Below are positions 26,877-36,382 of a DNA stretch of 62,606 nucleotides, in pieces. The stretch's first letter is position 1; the number at the start of each line of letters is the position of its first letter. Source of the stretch: Gemmatimonadota bacterium. Lineage in GTDB: Bacteria; Gemmatimonadota; Gemmatimonadetes; Longimicrobiales; Gaopeijiaceae. Both the position numbers and the translations under genes were made by a program. The notes under the pieces are model-generated. The model saw nothing but the letters and a program-made list of their open reading frames with translations. It did no database searches and was not told the DNA's origin. The stretch covers positions 9,795 through 72,400 of the forward strand of contig JAPPGZ010000046.1 in assembly GCA_028874905.1 (NCBI GenBank), in the 5' to 3' direction.

Positions 26877-27271
26877 GCAATCACGTCCCGTTGCAGCGGT
26901 TGAAGGAGTTGGCCAGAGCGATGTGGAGGCGCTCGTACGCCCCGTATTCGGGCTTCAGGGTCGGTGCGGCGCTCGAGACCGAATCGGGCGCGGTCTTCAC
27001 CGGATGCAACGTTGAGAACGCCTCGTACGGTCTAACGATCTGCGCGGAAAGGGGGGCGCTGGCGGCGGCCGTGGCTCAGGGTCACCGGAGTTTCCGGCGC
27101 CTTGTGGTGACGACGGAGGGTGACCAGGCCGTGGCGCCGTGCGGGGCATGCCGGCAGGCGCTCGCGGAGTTTGGAACGGGCTTGGAAGTATATGGGATTG
27201 GAAGGAAGGAGAAACAGCGTTGGACGCTGCAGGAGCTGATTCCCGAAGTCTTTGCGCTCACCGATGATTGA
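26873..27271 (+). CDS. cdd: cytidine deaminase
   Basis: A zinc-dependent pyrimidine salvage enzyme that converts cytidine or deoxycytidine to uridine forms. CNVENASYGLTICAERGA carries the first zinc cysteine and the catalytic glutamate (CAE), and PCGACRQ supplies the other two zinc cysteines. 132 residues, the small homotetrameric type. ATG 26873 overlaps the alr stop (ATGA). Confidence 0.94.
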   Translation: MSNHVPLQRLKELARAMWRRSYAPYSGFRVGAALETESGAVFTGCNVENASYGLTICAERGALAAAVAQGHRSFRRLVVTTEGDQAVAPCGACRQALAEFGTGLEVYGIGRKEKQRWTLQELIPEVFALTDD

Positions 27272-28604
27272 GGGTCCCAACCGGGCAGGTCGGAGTGGCC
27301 TGGCGCCGATCGCCGCACTGCTCCTCGCCGCCTGCCAGGAATCGCTGCCGACCGCCGCGACGGACGACCTCGTCCGCGGGGGTGTGGCCGTGGAGGTGAT
27401 TCTGCCCTTCGAGGACTTCGGGACGCGCACGCGCGTCTTCGGCGGTTACGGCAGGGCTTCCGAACTCGGCGGCGGATTCATCGCCCACGCCTTCGGCCCC
27501 GGAACGGGCGGCGTGGACGAGGAAGGACTGGAGGCCGTCACGCTGCTCCGCTTCGGACGCTATCCCGGTTTCGCGTCCGTGACAGACACGACCGGCACTA
27601 CGCGACCGGACTCGTCGCTGACCTTCCTGTCGGGCCGCATCGCGGCGCGCTTCGACACGCTTGCGAGCGTTCTCCCGGGTCCGGTCGAGGTCACGGCGCG
27701 TGCAATCACCGAGCCGTGGGACGGCGTCAGCGCGAACTGGGAGTACGCGATCGACACGCTCGACAACCACGTGCTCTGGTCGCAGCCGGGCGGCGGGGTC
27801 CTGGAAGAGATCGGCAGCGCCGTGTGGGATCCGGCCACCGATGGGGATTCGCTCCACATCACCGTCGACTCGGCGCGCGTGGCGTTGTGGGCGGACACGC
27901 TGAACCTGGCACGCGGGGTGCACCTCAGCACCGACCACCCAGGCGTCCGCCTCCAGTTGCGCTCGGCACTCATGTGGCTCGAGACCCTGCCCAGCATCAA
28001 CCCGGACACGCTCGTCGAAGTTCTTGCCGACACCGAGGCCACGAGCTTCATCTACGATCCCATTCCGCGCGCGCCGGACGGCTCGCTCAGGGTCGGCGGC
28101 GCTCCCGCGTGGCGTACGGTTATCGACCTCGACATTCCCAGCACGCTGAACGGACCGCCTGATCTGTGCGAGGTCCTGGGCTGCCCGCTTGAGATTACCG
28201 ACACGCACGTATCGTACGCGGCCCTGCAGCTGACCACGCACGCCGAGTCACCTGCCTTCGCGCCGTCGGACACGCTGACCATCGATCTGCGCATGGTGAT
28301 GGTTCCCGACATCCTCCCGAAATCGCCACTCGGTCCAGGCACCACCGGCCTCGCCGGCATCGCACTGGCGCCTCAGTTGTTCAGACCGCCCGCAGGGCAG
28401 GTGGTCGAAGTCCCGATGACGACCGTCGTTCGCGACCTCCTTCGCGGCGAGACGACCGACGGAGATCCCGTGAGCAGCACGGTGGCGCTGCTTTCGACCT
28501 TCGAACCGCTTTCGATCGAATACGCGTCCTTCGAGGATGCGGTGGGTCCCGGCGCACCGCGCCTGAGGATGATTCTGAACTTCTCACGGGGCAGTGGAGG
28601 CTGA
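27264..28604 (+). CDS. putative lipoprotein of unknown function
   Basis: 446 residues with a lipoprotein signal peptide. The N-terminal hydrophobic segment ends in LLLAAC (lipobox Cys about residue 24), and no basic inner-membrane retention signal follows. The mature part is acidic and beta-rich with no catalytic motif I recognise. ATG 27264 overlaps the cdd end by 8 nt. It lies 2 nt ahead of a beta-barrel gene, so the pair probably forms an outer-membrane unit. It somewhat recalls DUF4270-like lipoproteins of Bacteroidetes, but I cannot confirm that. Confidence 0.6.
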   Translation: MIEGPNRAGRSGLAPIAALLLAACQESLPTAATDDLVRGGVAVEVILPFEDFGTRTRVFGGYGRASELGGGFIAHAFGPGTGGVDEEGLEAVTLLRFGRYPGFASVTDTTGTTRPDSSLTFLSGRIAARFDTLASVLPGPVEVTARAITEPWDGVSANWEYAIDTLDNHVLWSQPGGGVLEEIGSAVWDPATDGDSLHITVDSARVALWADTLNLARGVHLSTDHPGVRLQLRSALMWLETLPSINPDTLVEVLADTEATSFIYDPIPRAPDGSLRVGGAPAWRTVIDLDIPSTLNGPPDLCEVLGCPLEITDTHVSYAALQLTTHAESPAFAPSDTLTIDLRMVMVPDILPKSPLGPGTTGLAGIALAPQLFRPPAGQVVEVPMTTVVRDLLRGETTDGDPVSSTVALLSTFEPLSIEYASFEDAVGPGAPRLRMILNFSRGSGG

Positions 28605-28606
28605 TC

Positions 28607-29785
28607 ATGGGCCACCGGATCCCGCCCCTGGTGCTGCTCGCGACGCTTCTCGCGGTGTTCCCGAGCGGTGCGGGCGCGCAGTCCTTCCTGGGCTATCGCG
28701 CGCTCGGCCTCCCCGTGGGCGCTGTCGAGGCGCGGGCGGTCGCCCTGGGGAATCTTGGCATCGGGCTGCCGGGCGTGCAGATCAACGCGAGCGACCCCGC
28801 GTCGGCCGCCGGGGTCCTGTTCCCCACTGTGAGCGTCTCGATGCAGCCGACCTGGGGCGACTTCAACCTGGACGGCCAGACCGGCACCGCCCGCACGACC
28901 CGCTTCCCGATGCTCGGGATTGGATACCCGGTGCTGAGCGCCGACGGCACGATCACCGTATCGCTAAGCGGACACATGGAGCAGCGCTGGGCGGGAGAGC
29001 GAGACCGGATCGTCAACCTCGGCGGTATCGACGTACCCGTCAACGACCGCTTCGAGACCAACGGGGGCTCGTCGGTGGCGCGCGTGGGCTGGGCGCAGAG
29101 GCTGGGGGACCGCTTCGCGCTCGGGGCCTCGTTGGGGACCTACATCGGGCGGTTGGACGAGGACTTTGAACGGACGCTCGACTCGCTGGTGGTCGGCAAC
29201 GACGTGCGCTCGTACGAGGAGAACAGTTCCTGGCGATACGGAGGGTACACCTTTTCGGCCGGATTCATGGCCGATCCGCACGACCTCATCCACCTGGCCG
29301 GCGCCGTCGAGTGGTCGGGCGACCTCACGCAGAAGCCCCGGGTGGCTACCGGCGAACCGGGCCTGTCCTATTCGATTCCGCTGCGACTGTCCGGCGGAGC
29401 TACGGGCAGGCTGTCGCAGCGGCTGCACATCAACACCTCGTTCGTCTATCAGGACTGGTCCGTTGCACAGGGCTTCGAGGACGGCGTCGTCAGCGACGAA
29501 AAACTCAGCTACGGGGCCGGCCTCGAAATGCAGCTGATTCGGCGGGAAACGCGCAGCTTCCCCCTGCGCCTGGGGTACCGGCGTTCGGCGCTGCCCTTCG
29601 GCTATCGCGACCAGGGCGCCATCGAAACGTCCTGGTCGCTCGGATTGGGGGTGAATCTCGTGGAGGTCGAAGGGGTGCGTTTCGGGTGGATGGACTTCGC
29701 CGCCGAACGCGGCACGCGCATGAGCGCCCCGCTGAGCGAGAATTTCTGGCGGGCGACGATCTCCCTGGGGATTTCGAGCTCGTAG
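28607..29785 (+). CDS. outer-membrane beta-barrel protein
   Basis: A cleavable signal peptide (LLATLLAVFPSGAGAQ, cleavage after GAGA about residue 24) precedes about 365 residues of alternating hydrophobic strands with Gly/Tyr/Ser-rich turns. It ends WRATISLGISSS, which looks like a final barrel strand. It is similar in style to FadL or PorV-type barrels. It follows the lipoprotein gene by 2 nt and is probably its partner. Substrate is unknown. Confidence 0.6.
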   Translation: MGHRIPPLVLLATLLAVFPSGAGAQSFLGYRALGLPVGAVEARAVALGNLGIGLPGVQINASDPASAAGVLFPTVSVSMQPTWGDFNLDGQTGTARTTRFPMLGIGYPVLSADGTITVSLSGHMEQRWAGERDRIVNLGGIDVPVNDRFETNGGSSVARVGWAQRLGDRFALGASLGTYIGRLDEDFERTLDSLVVGNDVRSYEENSSWRYGGYTFSAGFMADPHDLIHLAGAVEWSGDLTQKPRVATGEPGLSYSIPLRLSGGATGRLSQRLHINTSFVYQDWSVAQGFEDGVVSDEKLSYGAGLEMQLIRRETRSFPLRLGYRRSALPFGYRDQGAIETSWSLGLGVNLVEVEGVRFGWMDFAAERGTRMSAPLSENFWRATISLGISSS

Positions 29786-29814
29786 TGTCTCCGGGACGGA
29801 ACACCGGTCAGGAC

Positions 29815-31131
29815 ATGCGCGTCCACTACAAGACGTTCGGCTGCAAGGCCAACCAGTACGACACCGAAACCATGCGCCAAATGATCGAGTCGGGCGGCGG
29901 TGCCCGGTCGTCCTCGCTCGAGGCCGCCGATCTGTGCGTGATCAACACCTGCACGGTGACCAACCAGGCCGACGCCGGAGCGAGGCGGTACATCCGCAGG
30001 GCCGCGCGCCGCAACCCCAGGGCACGGGTGGTGGTCGCCGGTTGCTCGGCAGCCTTGCGCGGCAAGGAGTACAGGGGGATGAAAGAGGTCGACGGTGTGG
30101 TGGAGGGCCATGATCCCCGCGAGGTGCTGGAAGCGGCCTCACGGGCATTGGGTCAAGCTCGCCACCTCGTCCAGCTCGGGTCGCGCGCGCGTCTCGACCG
30201 CATGCATTTGGAGGGAGTCGCGGCGACCGTCCTCCGCCGCCGGGCCGGGGCTACGCGGGGCTGGCTCAAGGTGCAGGACGGCTGCGACCGGAAGTGCGCC
30301 TTCTGCGCGACCCGGCTGGCCCGAGGCCGCAGCCGCAGCCGCCATCCCGACCACATCGTTGCAGAGGCACGAACCCTCGCCCGCAGCCACCCCGAGCTGG
30401 TCATCACGGGCGTGCACATCGGGCACTATGGCCGGGACCTGGAGCCGCGAGGCACGCTCACCGCGCTGGTGCGGCGGCTGCTCGACGAGGTGCCCGGTCC
30501 GCGCTTCCGGCTCGGCAGCATCGAGGCCACCGAAATCGACGACGGCATGATCGATATGCTGGCCACCTCCGGCGGCCGTCTCGCGCCACACCTGCACATG
30601 CCGCTGCAGAGCGGTGCGGACCCCGTGCTACGCAGGATGCGGCGCTGGCATACCCGCGAACACTACCGCCGCCGCGCCCACCAGATCGCCGAAGCGGTGT
30701 CGCCAGTGGGCCTCGGCGCCGACATCATCACCGGCTTCCCCGGCGAGACCGCCGACGACCACGCGCGCACCCGGGATCTTGTCGACGAACTGCCGTTCAC
30801 CTACCTGCACGTTTTCCCGTTCTCGCCGCGCGACGGCACAGTCGCCGCTGGCCTTCCCGATCCCGTCCCCGAGCGTGTCTCGAGGGAGCGCGGACGCGAA
30901 CTGCGGGAGCTGGCCGCGAACAAGGGCGCGCGCTACGCCCACGGCCGCGGGGGTGCCGAGGTCGAGGTGGTGATGGAGGGAACCGGAGGCACGGCGCTGA
31001 CCGGCGACTACCTGCGGGTGACGGTCGCCGACTCCGCCCGTCCCGACCCTGCGGTCCTGCACAGCGGCCGGCTCTCGGCCGACGGGTCCCGCGTCACGGT
31101 TGACGAGGCATCGCGCGCGATGCTGAATTAG
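29815..31131 (+). CDS. mtaB: tRNA t6A37 methylthiotransferase MtaB
   Basis: A radical-SAM enzyme that converts t6A37 to ms2t6A in ANN-decoding tRNAs. The N-terminal UPF0004 domain has cysteines in FGCKANQYDTE, NTCTVTNQA and AGCSA. The radical-SAM cluster motif is CDRKCAFC, and a TRAM-like domain ends the protein. FGCKxNxYDTE rather than YGCQMN separates it from MiaB. ATG 29815 gives the usual N-terminus (438 residues); a GTG at 29785 overlapping the previous stop is a possible alternative. miaB follows after 6 nt. Confidence 0.9.
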   Translation: MRVHYKTFGCKANQYDTETMRQMIESGGGARSSSLEAADLCVINTCTVTNQADAGARRYIRRAARRNPRARVVVAGCSAALRGKEYRGMKEVDGVVEGHDPREVLEAASRALGQARHLVQLGSRARLDRMHLEGVAATVLRRRAGATRGWLKVQDGCDRKCAFCATRLARGRSRSRHPDHIVAEARTLARSHPELVITGVHIGHYGRDLEPRGTLTALVRRLLDEVPGPRFRLGSIEATEIDDGMIDMLATSGGRLAPHLHMPLQSGADPVLRRMRRWHTREHYRRRAHQIAEAVSPVGLGADIITGFPGETADDHARTRDLVDELPFTYLHVFPFSPRDGTVAAGLPDPVPERVSRERGRELRELAANKGARYAHGRGGAEVEVVMEGTGGTALTGDYLRVTVADSARPDPAVLHSGRLSADGSRVTVDEASRAMLN

Positions 31132-31137
31132 AATCCC

Positions 31138-32484
31138 ATGAAAAACGGACGCCGGCGGGCCTACGTCGAGACCTACGGATGCCAGATGAACATCTCCGAC
31201 GGAGAGCTCATGGAAGGTATCCTGGAGGAAGACGGCTACGAGATCGCGCAGTCGCCCGAAGAAGCCGACGTCATCCTCGTGAACACCTGCGCGATTCGCG
31301 AGCACGCCGAGCGGAGGGTTCTGGGGCGCGTGGCGCAGCTCAACGGCTTGAAGCGCGAACGCCCCGAACTCCTGATCGGCGTAACTGGCTGCATGGCGCA
31401 GCGCATGGGCGACCGGCTCCTGTCGCAGGCGCCGTACGTGGACCTGGTCATGGGCCCGGACGGGTACCGTCGACTGCCTTCTGCGCTGCGTGCCGTCCAG
31501 CCCGCCGCGGGACGTCCGCGCAACCGGCTGTCCGTGCTGGATCTCGATCCGGGCGAGAACTACCGGGGGCTGGAGCAGCGGCGCCGTTCGCAGGTCACCG
31601 CCTGGGTCCCCATTCAGCGCGGCTGCGACCATCGCTGCACGTTCTGTATCGTCCCGTACGTGCGAGGCCCCGAAAAAAACCGGGATCCGCGGGATGTGCT
31701 CACCGAGATCGGCGACATCGCCGGCGAGGGCATCAGCGAGGTCACGCTCCTCGGTCAGACGGTCAACTCCTACGAGCACGGCGACTGGACATTCCCGGAC
31801 CTTCTGCGCGCGGTGGCGCGGGTCCCGGGGATCCGCCGCGTCCGCTTCACTTCGCCACACCCCAACGACGTGACGCCGGAACTCGTGGAGGTCATGGCGG
31901 ACGAGCCCGCGGTGTGCGAACAACTGCATCTTCCCGTTCAGTCGGGCAGCGACCGGGTGCTGAAGCGCATGGTCCGGCGGTACACGGCCGAGTCGTTCAT
32001 GGAGAAGGTCGAAATGGTGCGCGCCGGCGTGCCGGACATCGCGCTGTCGACCGATGTCATCGTCGGCTTCCCGGGGGAGAGCGAAGAGGACTTCGAGCAG
32101 ACCCTCGGACTTCTCTCCGAGGTCAGGTTCGACGACGCCTTCACCTACCGCTACAGCCCGCGCGCCGGCACGCCCGCCACGCGACTCCCCCCGGACCAGT
32201 TCATTTCCGACGAGGTGGGGCAGCGGCGCCTCGAGACGCTCATCGAGGAGACGCGGGCCGTACAAGCCGAGATCAACAAGGGGGAGGTGGGGCGCCTGGA
32301 AGAGCTGCTGATCGAGCGGAAAGGCAAGACGCCGGGCACGGTCATGGGACGCACACGCCGCAACAAGGCTGCGGTCATGCCGGGCGACGAGAACGACATC
32401 GGGCGCTACAGAGCCGCGCACCTCGTCCGGACGACCGGCGCGACGTTCGTCGCCGAACCCGTTCCCGCGGCCGTCGCCGGCTAG
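31138..32484 (+). CDS. miaB: tRNA i6A37 methylthiotransferase MiaB
   Basis: A radical-SAM enzyme that makes ms2i6A37 in UNN-decoding tRNAs. ETYGCQMNISD, NTCAIREHAE and GCMAQR provide the auxiliary-cluster cysteines. CDHRCTFCIVPYVRG binds the radical-SAM cluster, and VGFPGESEEDF is typical. A TRAM domain occupies about the last 70 residues. 448 residues. The pair mtaB-miaB covers both tRNA classes in one transcript. The TAG stop is the first base triplet of the second 175-bp repeat. Confidence 0.95.
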   Translation: MKNGRRRAYVETYGCQMNISDGELMEGILEEDGYEIAQSPEEADVILVNTCAIREHAERRVLGRVAQLNGLKRERPELLIGVTGCMAQRMGDRLLSQAPYVDLVMGPDGYRRLPSALRAVQPAAGRPRNRLSVLDLDPGENYRGLEQRRRSQVTAWVPIQRGCDHRCTFCIVPYVRGPEKNRDPRDVLTEIGDIAGEGISEVTLLGQTVNSYEHGDWTFPDLLRAVARVPGIRRVRFTSPHPNDVTPELVEVMADEPAVCEQLHLPVQSGSDRVLKRMVRRYTAESFMEKVEMVRAGVPDIALSTDVIVGFPGESEEDFEQTLGLLSEVRFDDAFTYRYSPRAGTPATRLPPDQFISDEVGQRRLETLIEETRAVQAEINKGEVGRLEELLIERKGKTPGTVMGRTRRNKAAVMPGDENDIGRYRAAHLVRTTGATFVAEPVPAAVAG

Positions 32485-32656
32485 CAGCCCGTGGACAGAA
32501 TTCCCCCGGCGTTCGAGCGGCGATGCATCCGGGCCGGACCGCTTCGCTCTGCTTTGCTCCTCGGGCCTGTAGCGCTGCTACTGGCCCTTCGTCGCGCCTT
32601 GCCGGCCCAGCGCCTCGCCGCTCTCGGTGCTCGGGCGGCTCTATCCACGGACTGCT
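32482..32656. repeat. 175-bp foldback repeat, copy 2
   Basis: This is the partner of 25023-25197. Here the ends are clearly inverted: AGCAGCCCGTGGA just inside the left end pairs with TCCACGGACTGCT at 32644-32656, with one mismatch over 13 bp. In copy 1 the termini are more eroded. The interior has the same nested GGGCC/GGCCC foldback. It fills nearly all of the miaB-lapA intergenic space. Confidence 0.82.
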
Positions 32657-32664
32657 GAACAGCG

Positions 32665-32979
32665 ATGCGGCGCTTTTCGGGCCTGGCGGGGCTGGCGGTG
32701 GTGATCCTGATGGGCGTGGCCTTCGCACGGGGGAACGCCGGCCGTGAAGTCGCGATCAACCTCGGCTTCATCACGCTCGACAGCGTTCCCGTGACGTTCG
32801 TGGCGTTCGGGGGCATGGTGGTCGGGATGGCCGTGGTGCTGGTCGCGGGGATCAACGCAGACCTCAAGGTGCGCAAGCTCCTCCGTGAGAGGCACATGAA
32901 GGAAAGCCTGGCCGAGCGCGGGAGATCCACTGAGCGCGCGACATCCGCCGCGCGGGAGGGAGGGACGCTTCTGGAGTGA
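32665..32979 (+). CDS. LapA-domain (DUF1049) membrane protein
   Basis: 104 residues with two transmembrane segments (about 8-22 and 42-62). The family core VAINLGFITLDSVPVTFVAFGGMVVGM is visible across them; a basic cytoplasmic tail follows. In Proteobacteria LapA works with LapB in lipopolysaccharide assembly control. No lapB is adjacent here, so the role is inferred from family only. The stop overlaps the comEC GTG. Confidence 0.75.
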   Translation: MRRFSGLAGLAVVILMGVAFARGNAGREVAINLGFITLDSVPVTFVAFGGMVVGMAVVLVAGINADLKVRKLLRERHMKESLAERGRSTERATSAAREGGTLLE

Positions 32980-35243
32980 GGGGTGCGCCCCCGATCCTGT
33001 GGACGGCCGTGGGCTTCGCCTGCGGGGCGGCGGCCAGCGCGGCGCTGGGGTTCGACCGAACCCTCCTCTCACTCCTGCTCGTCATTGGTCCCATCGCGCT
33101 ATGGCGCGGTCCCGGAACCCGGTTGTTCCCGCTCGCCATCTGCTTCGTCGCCGGACTTGCCTGGGGCACGGCGGACCGCCGCGCCACCGAGCATTGCCAC
33201 GCAGGAATCGCCGATGGTGACGAGACTCAGGTCGGCGGCTACTTCACGCAAACCAGTGCCGAGGGGCCATCCAGCCTTCACCTGACATCCGGAAGCCGCG
33301 AAGGGTGCGAGTTCCGGGTGTACACCCGTGCCGGTCTGCCGCCGGAGGCACGTTCGGTGACGGTGGAGGGGCGCTGGTTCAGATCCGAGCGCCCTGACGG
33401 CTCCGTCTCGGTGTATCTAAGCGCCTCGTCGATCGACGAGAGGGAGGAGGCGCCCGTATCGGCGGCCCTGCGTCTCCGCGCGGCCATCCGGCAGCGGGCC
33501 TCCGAGGCTCTCGAGCGCCGCCTCGGAGGACAGGCGGGCGTTGCGTCGGCGTTGGTGCTGGCCGAGCGCGACGGGATACCGCGTGAGCTCTGGGACGCCT
33601 TCGCGCGCTCGGGCAGCGCTCACCTGCTTTCGATTTCAGGATTCCACGTCGGTGTGGTCGCGGCGCTGCTCGGCGGCCTTATCGCGCTCGCCGGCCACCC
33701 TCCCCGCACCCGCGCGGCCGGCGTAGCCGTCGGTGTGTGGGCGTACGTACTGCTCATCGGCGCGCCCACCTCGGCCGTGCGCGCCGCCTGGATGACCACG
33801 GCGTTCGTCCTGGGCCGGGTGCGTCAGGCCCCCGCCCGGAGCCTCGGCGCGCTGGGGCTCTCGATGCTGATGATCGCAATCCTTCGACCCTCGGTCGTGG
33901 CGGGCGCCGGGTTCCAGCTCACCGTCACGGGCACGGCGGGGATTCTCGTCATGACACGGTGGATCATGCGCCACTGGCCTGCACACCCGGGACGATCCTG
34001 GATCGCGCCGCCGCTGGCCGCAGGGATCGGCGCGTCCGTCTTCACTGCGCCCGTGCTCGCCTACCACTTCGGACAGATCCCGCTTCTCTCACTTCCGTCT
34101 TCCATACTGCTGACGCCGCTCGTCGCGACCGCGGTGCCCGGCGTGATCGCAGCGATCGTCATGGACATGCTGCACATCCCGGGAGCCGCCGTGGCGGGGG
34201 CCGGGGCGGAGGGACTCCTGCAGGCCGTCACCGCGACCGCGGCCGCACTCGGCGAACTGCGCTGGACCGTCCTGATGGTCACACCGCTGGAAGCCGCGCT
34301 TCTCACGGCCGGGGCGTTGTTGCCAATGTTGCTCGTCAACGCCCCCTGGCGCACGCGGCCCGCCGTCCGTGCTGCCATTTCGGGGCTCTCGGCTTGCGCC
34401 CTGCTCTGGACGGGTCAGGCGGCGCTCGCCTTCGCGGGCCGGGGCGCGCTCCACATCGTCGCGATCGATGTCGGGCAGGGCGACGCGATCGCACTGCGCA
34501 CCCCTGACGGGCACTGGTTCCTCGTGGACGCCGGCCCCCGCGGCTTCGGCGGATCGGACGCGGGACTGACCCGCGTCGTGCCATACCTGAATGCCCGCGG
34601 TGCGCGCCGTCTGGAAGCAGTGATCCTCACCCATCCCGACGAGGACCACGCGGGGGGCCTCGCCGCGGTGCTGCAGAACATTTCGACCCGCTCCGTCCTG
34701 GGCCCGGGGCTGAGCGCCGGCCAGAGCGGCCACATGGCGGGGTTGGCGGAGGCCCTCGACGCCGATGTCCCCTGGCGGCGCGCCCGGGCCGGCGATTCAT
34801 GGCGCGTCGACGGCGTCGACTTCCGCGTTCTCAGCCCGGAGCCGCCCGCACCGGCTGACGGAGGGCACGAGCCCCGCGCCCCGCCCCCCACCGACCCGAA
34901 CGACTGGTCCGTCGTGCTGCGAGTCGACTACGGCCGCTTCTCGGCGCTGCTCATGGGTGACGCCGACGCCGGGATCGAGGCCGGTCTGCTGGATGAGGGC
35001 GAGGTCACTCTCCTCAAGGTCGGTCATCACGGCAGCCGCACGTCGACCTCCACGGAATTCGTGCGGGCCGTCTCGCCCGAATACGCGCTTATCTCGGTCG
35101 GCGCGCGCAATCGCTACGGCCACCCTGACCCCGTGGTTCTCGGACGGCTCGAGCGGGCCGGGGTCCGCGTCTTCAGGACCGACCGCGACGGCACCGTCGG
35201 GGTCGTCGCGCGGCGCGATGGTACGGTAAGGATTGTCCCGTAG
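32976..35243 (+). CDS. comEC: ComEC/Rec2-family DNA uptake channel
   Basis: A polytopic protein that moves single-stranded DNA across the inner membrane in natural transformation. An N-terminal DUF4131 region precedes the competence domain ([17 protein letters not shown]). About nine further helices follow, and the C-terminal metallo-beta-lactamase domain begins near residue 490: [12 protein letters not shown], then [10 protein letters not shown] (HxDxDH) and [12 protein letters not shown]. All metal ligands appear intact. 755 residues. Other competence genes are not in the window. Confidence 0.9.
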   Translation: MRGAPPILWTAVGFACGAAASAALGFDRTLLSLLLVIGPIALWRGPGTRLFPLAICFVAGLAWGTADRRATEHCHAGIADGDETQVGGYFTQTSAEGPSSLHLTSGSREGCEFRVYTRAGLPPEARSVTVEGRWFRSERPDGSVSVYLSASSIDEREEAPVSAALRLRAAIRQRASEALERRLGGQAGVASALVLAERDGIPRELWDAFARSGSAHLLSISGFHVGVVAALLGGLIALAGHPPRTRAAGVAVGVWAYVLLIGAPTSAVRAAWMTTAFVLGRVRQAPARSLGALGLSMLMIAILRPSVVAGAGFQLTVTGTAGILVMTRWIMRHWPAHPGRSWIAPPLAAGIGASVFTAPVLAYHFGQIPLLSLPSSILLTPLVATAVPGVIAAIVMDMLHIPGAAVAGAGAEGLLQAVTATAAALGELRWTVLMVTPLEAALLTAGALLPMLLVNAPWRTRPAVRAAISGLSACALLWTGQAALAFAGRGALHIVAIDVGQGDAIALRTPDGHWFLVDAGPRGFGGSDAGLTRVVPYLNARGARRLEAVILTHPDEDHAGGLAAVLQNISTRSVLGPGLSAGQSGHMAGLAEALDADVPWRRARAGDSWRVDGVDFRVLSPEPPAPADGGHEPRAPPPTDPNDWSVVLRVDYGRFSALLMGDADAGIEAGLLDEGEVTLLKVGHHGSRTSTSTEFVRAVSPEYALISVGARNRYGHPDPVVLGRLERAGVRVFRTDRDGTVGVVARRDGTVRIVP

Positions 35244-35358
35244 GCCCATTGCCTTGTCCCGACCCCATGACTTGGCCATCTTCCCGACCCGTGGCCGGCC
35301 GCCGGGCCGTGCGGGCCGCGCGAACCCACACCTCCACACCCCCTCACCAGGATCGGCC

Positions 35359-36381
35359 GTGCGAAGCAAGGTCGTCACCATAGATCGCCATATCATCGAC
35401 CAGGAGCGCAACTATCCGGACGCTTCGGGTCGCTTTTCCGCCCTGCTGTACGATCTGGCCCTCGCCGCCAAGATCATCTCGCGCGAGGTGAACATGGCCG
35501 GCCTGATCGACATTCTCGGTCAGACGGGCGAAACCAACGTGCAGGGCGAACGCGTGCAGAAGCTCGACGTGTTCGCCCAGGAGGTGATCGTCAAGGCGAT
35601 GGACCACGCGGGTCACCTTTGCTGCATGGTCTCCGAGGAGCACGGCGAGATCATCCCCATACCCGACAGATTCGACATCGGGAACTACGTCCTGCTCTTC
35701 GATCCGCTCGACGGCTCGTCGAACATCAACGTGAACGTCTCTATCGGGACGATCTTCTCGATCCATCACAGGGTGACGCCGAAGGGCGGTGCGGGGACCC
35801 TCGAGGACTGCCTGCAACCCGGATACAGGCAGTTGGCGGCCGGATACGTCGTTTACGGGTCGTCCACGATGCTGGTATACACGACAGGTGCCGAGAGAGG
35901 CGTTCACGGATTCACGCTTGACCCCTCGATCGGGGAATTCCTGCTCAGCCACCGAGACATCCGCATTCCCGACCCGCCCGCGAAGGTCTATTCGGTCAAC
36001 GAAGCGTACTACGCGCGCTGGTCCCGCGGACAGCAGCGCCTGGTCGATCACTTCCGCGGGGTCAACGGCGAAGGACAGGGCGGATTCAAGTCCCGCTACA
36101 TCGGTTCGCTCGTATCCGATTTCCATCGGACGCTGTTGCAAGGGGGAATCTTCATGTATCCCCCGGACACGAAATCGCCCGGCGGCAAGTTGCGGGTCCT
36201 CTACGAAGCGGCCCCGCTGGCGATGATCTGCGAGGCGGCCGGAGGACGCGCCTCGGACGGCAGCCGGAACATCCTGGACATCGTTCCGGAAGGTCTCCAC
36301 GACCGGACTCCGCTGTTCCTGGGGTCGGCCAGCCTGGTCGATCTGGCGGAAGAATACCTGAGAAACGGCTCGGAAGGTTGA
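35359..36381 (+). CDS. fbp: fructose-1,6-bisphosphatase, class I
   Basis: A gluconeogenic phosphatase. The metal/active-site block [19 protein letters not shown] is complete, together with VSEEHGE and [14 protein letters not shown] 35359 has AGGA 6 nt upstream and gives 340 residues, close to E. coli Fbp. An in-frame ATG at 35233 would begin before the comEC stop and add a low-complexity leader, so I reject it. Positions 35244-35358 contain no other gene. The 3' end meets the minus-strand creatininase gene almost base to base. Confidence 0.93.
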   Translation: MRSKVVTIDRHIIDQERNYPDASGRFSALLYDLALAAKIISREVNMAGLIDILGQTGETNVQGERVQKLDVFAQEVIVKAMDHAGHLCCMVSEEHGEIIPIPDRFDIGNYVLLFDPLDGSSNINVNVSIGTIFSIHHRVTPKGGAGTLEDCLQPGYRQLAAGYVVYGSSTMLVYTTGAERGVHGFTLDPSIGEFLLSHRDIRIPDPPAKVYSVNEAYYARWSRGQQRLVDHFRGVNGEGQGGFKSRYIGSLVSDFHRTLLQGGIFMYPPDTKSPGGKLRVLYEAAPLAMICEAAGGRASDGSRNILDIVPEGLHDRTPLFLGSASLVDLAEEYLRNGSEG

Positions 36382-36382
36382 G

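Noticed and set aside
35233..35358. Extended N-terminus of fbp from ATG 35233
   Set aside because: It starts inside the comEC end, has a low-complexity leader not found in Fbp, and a good GTG with ribosome site exists at 35359.
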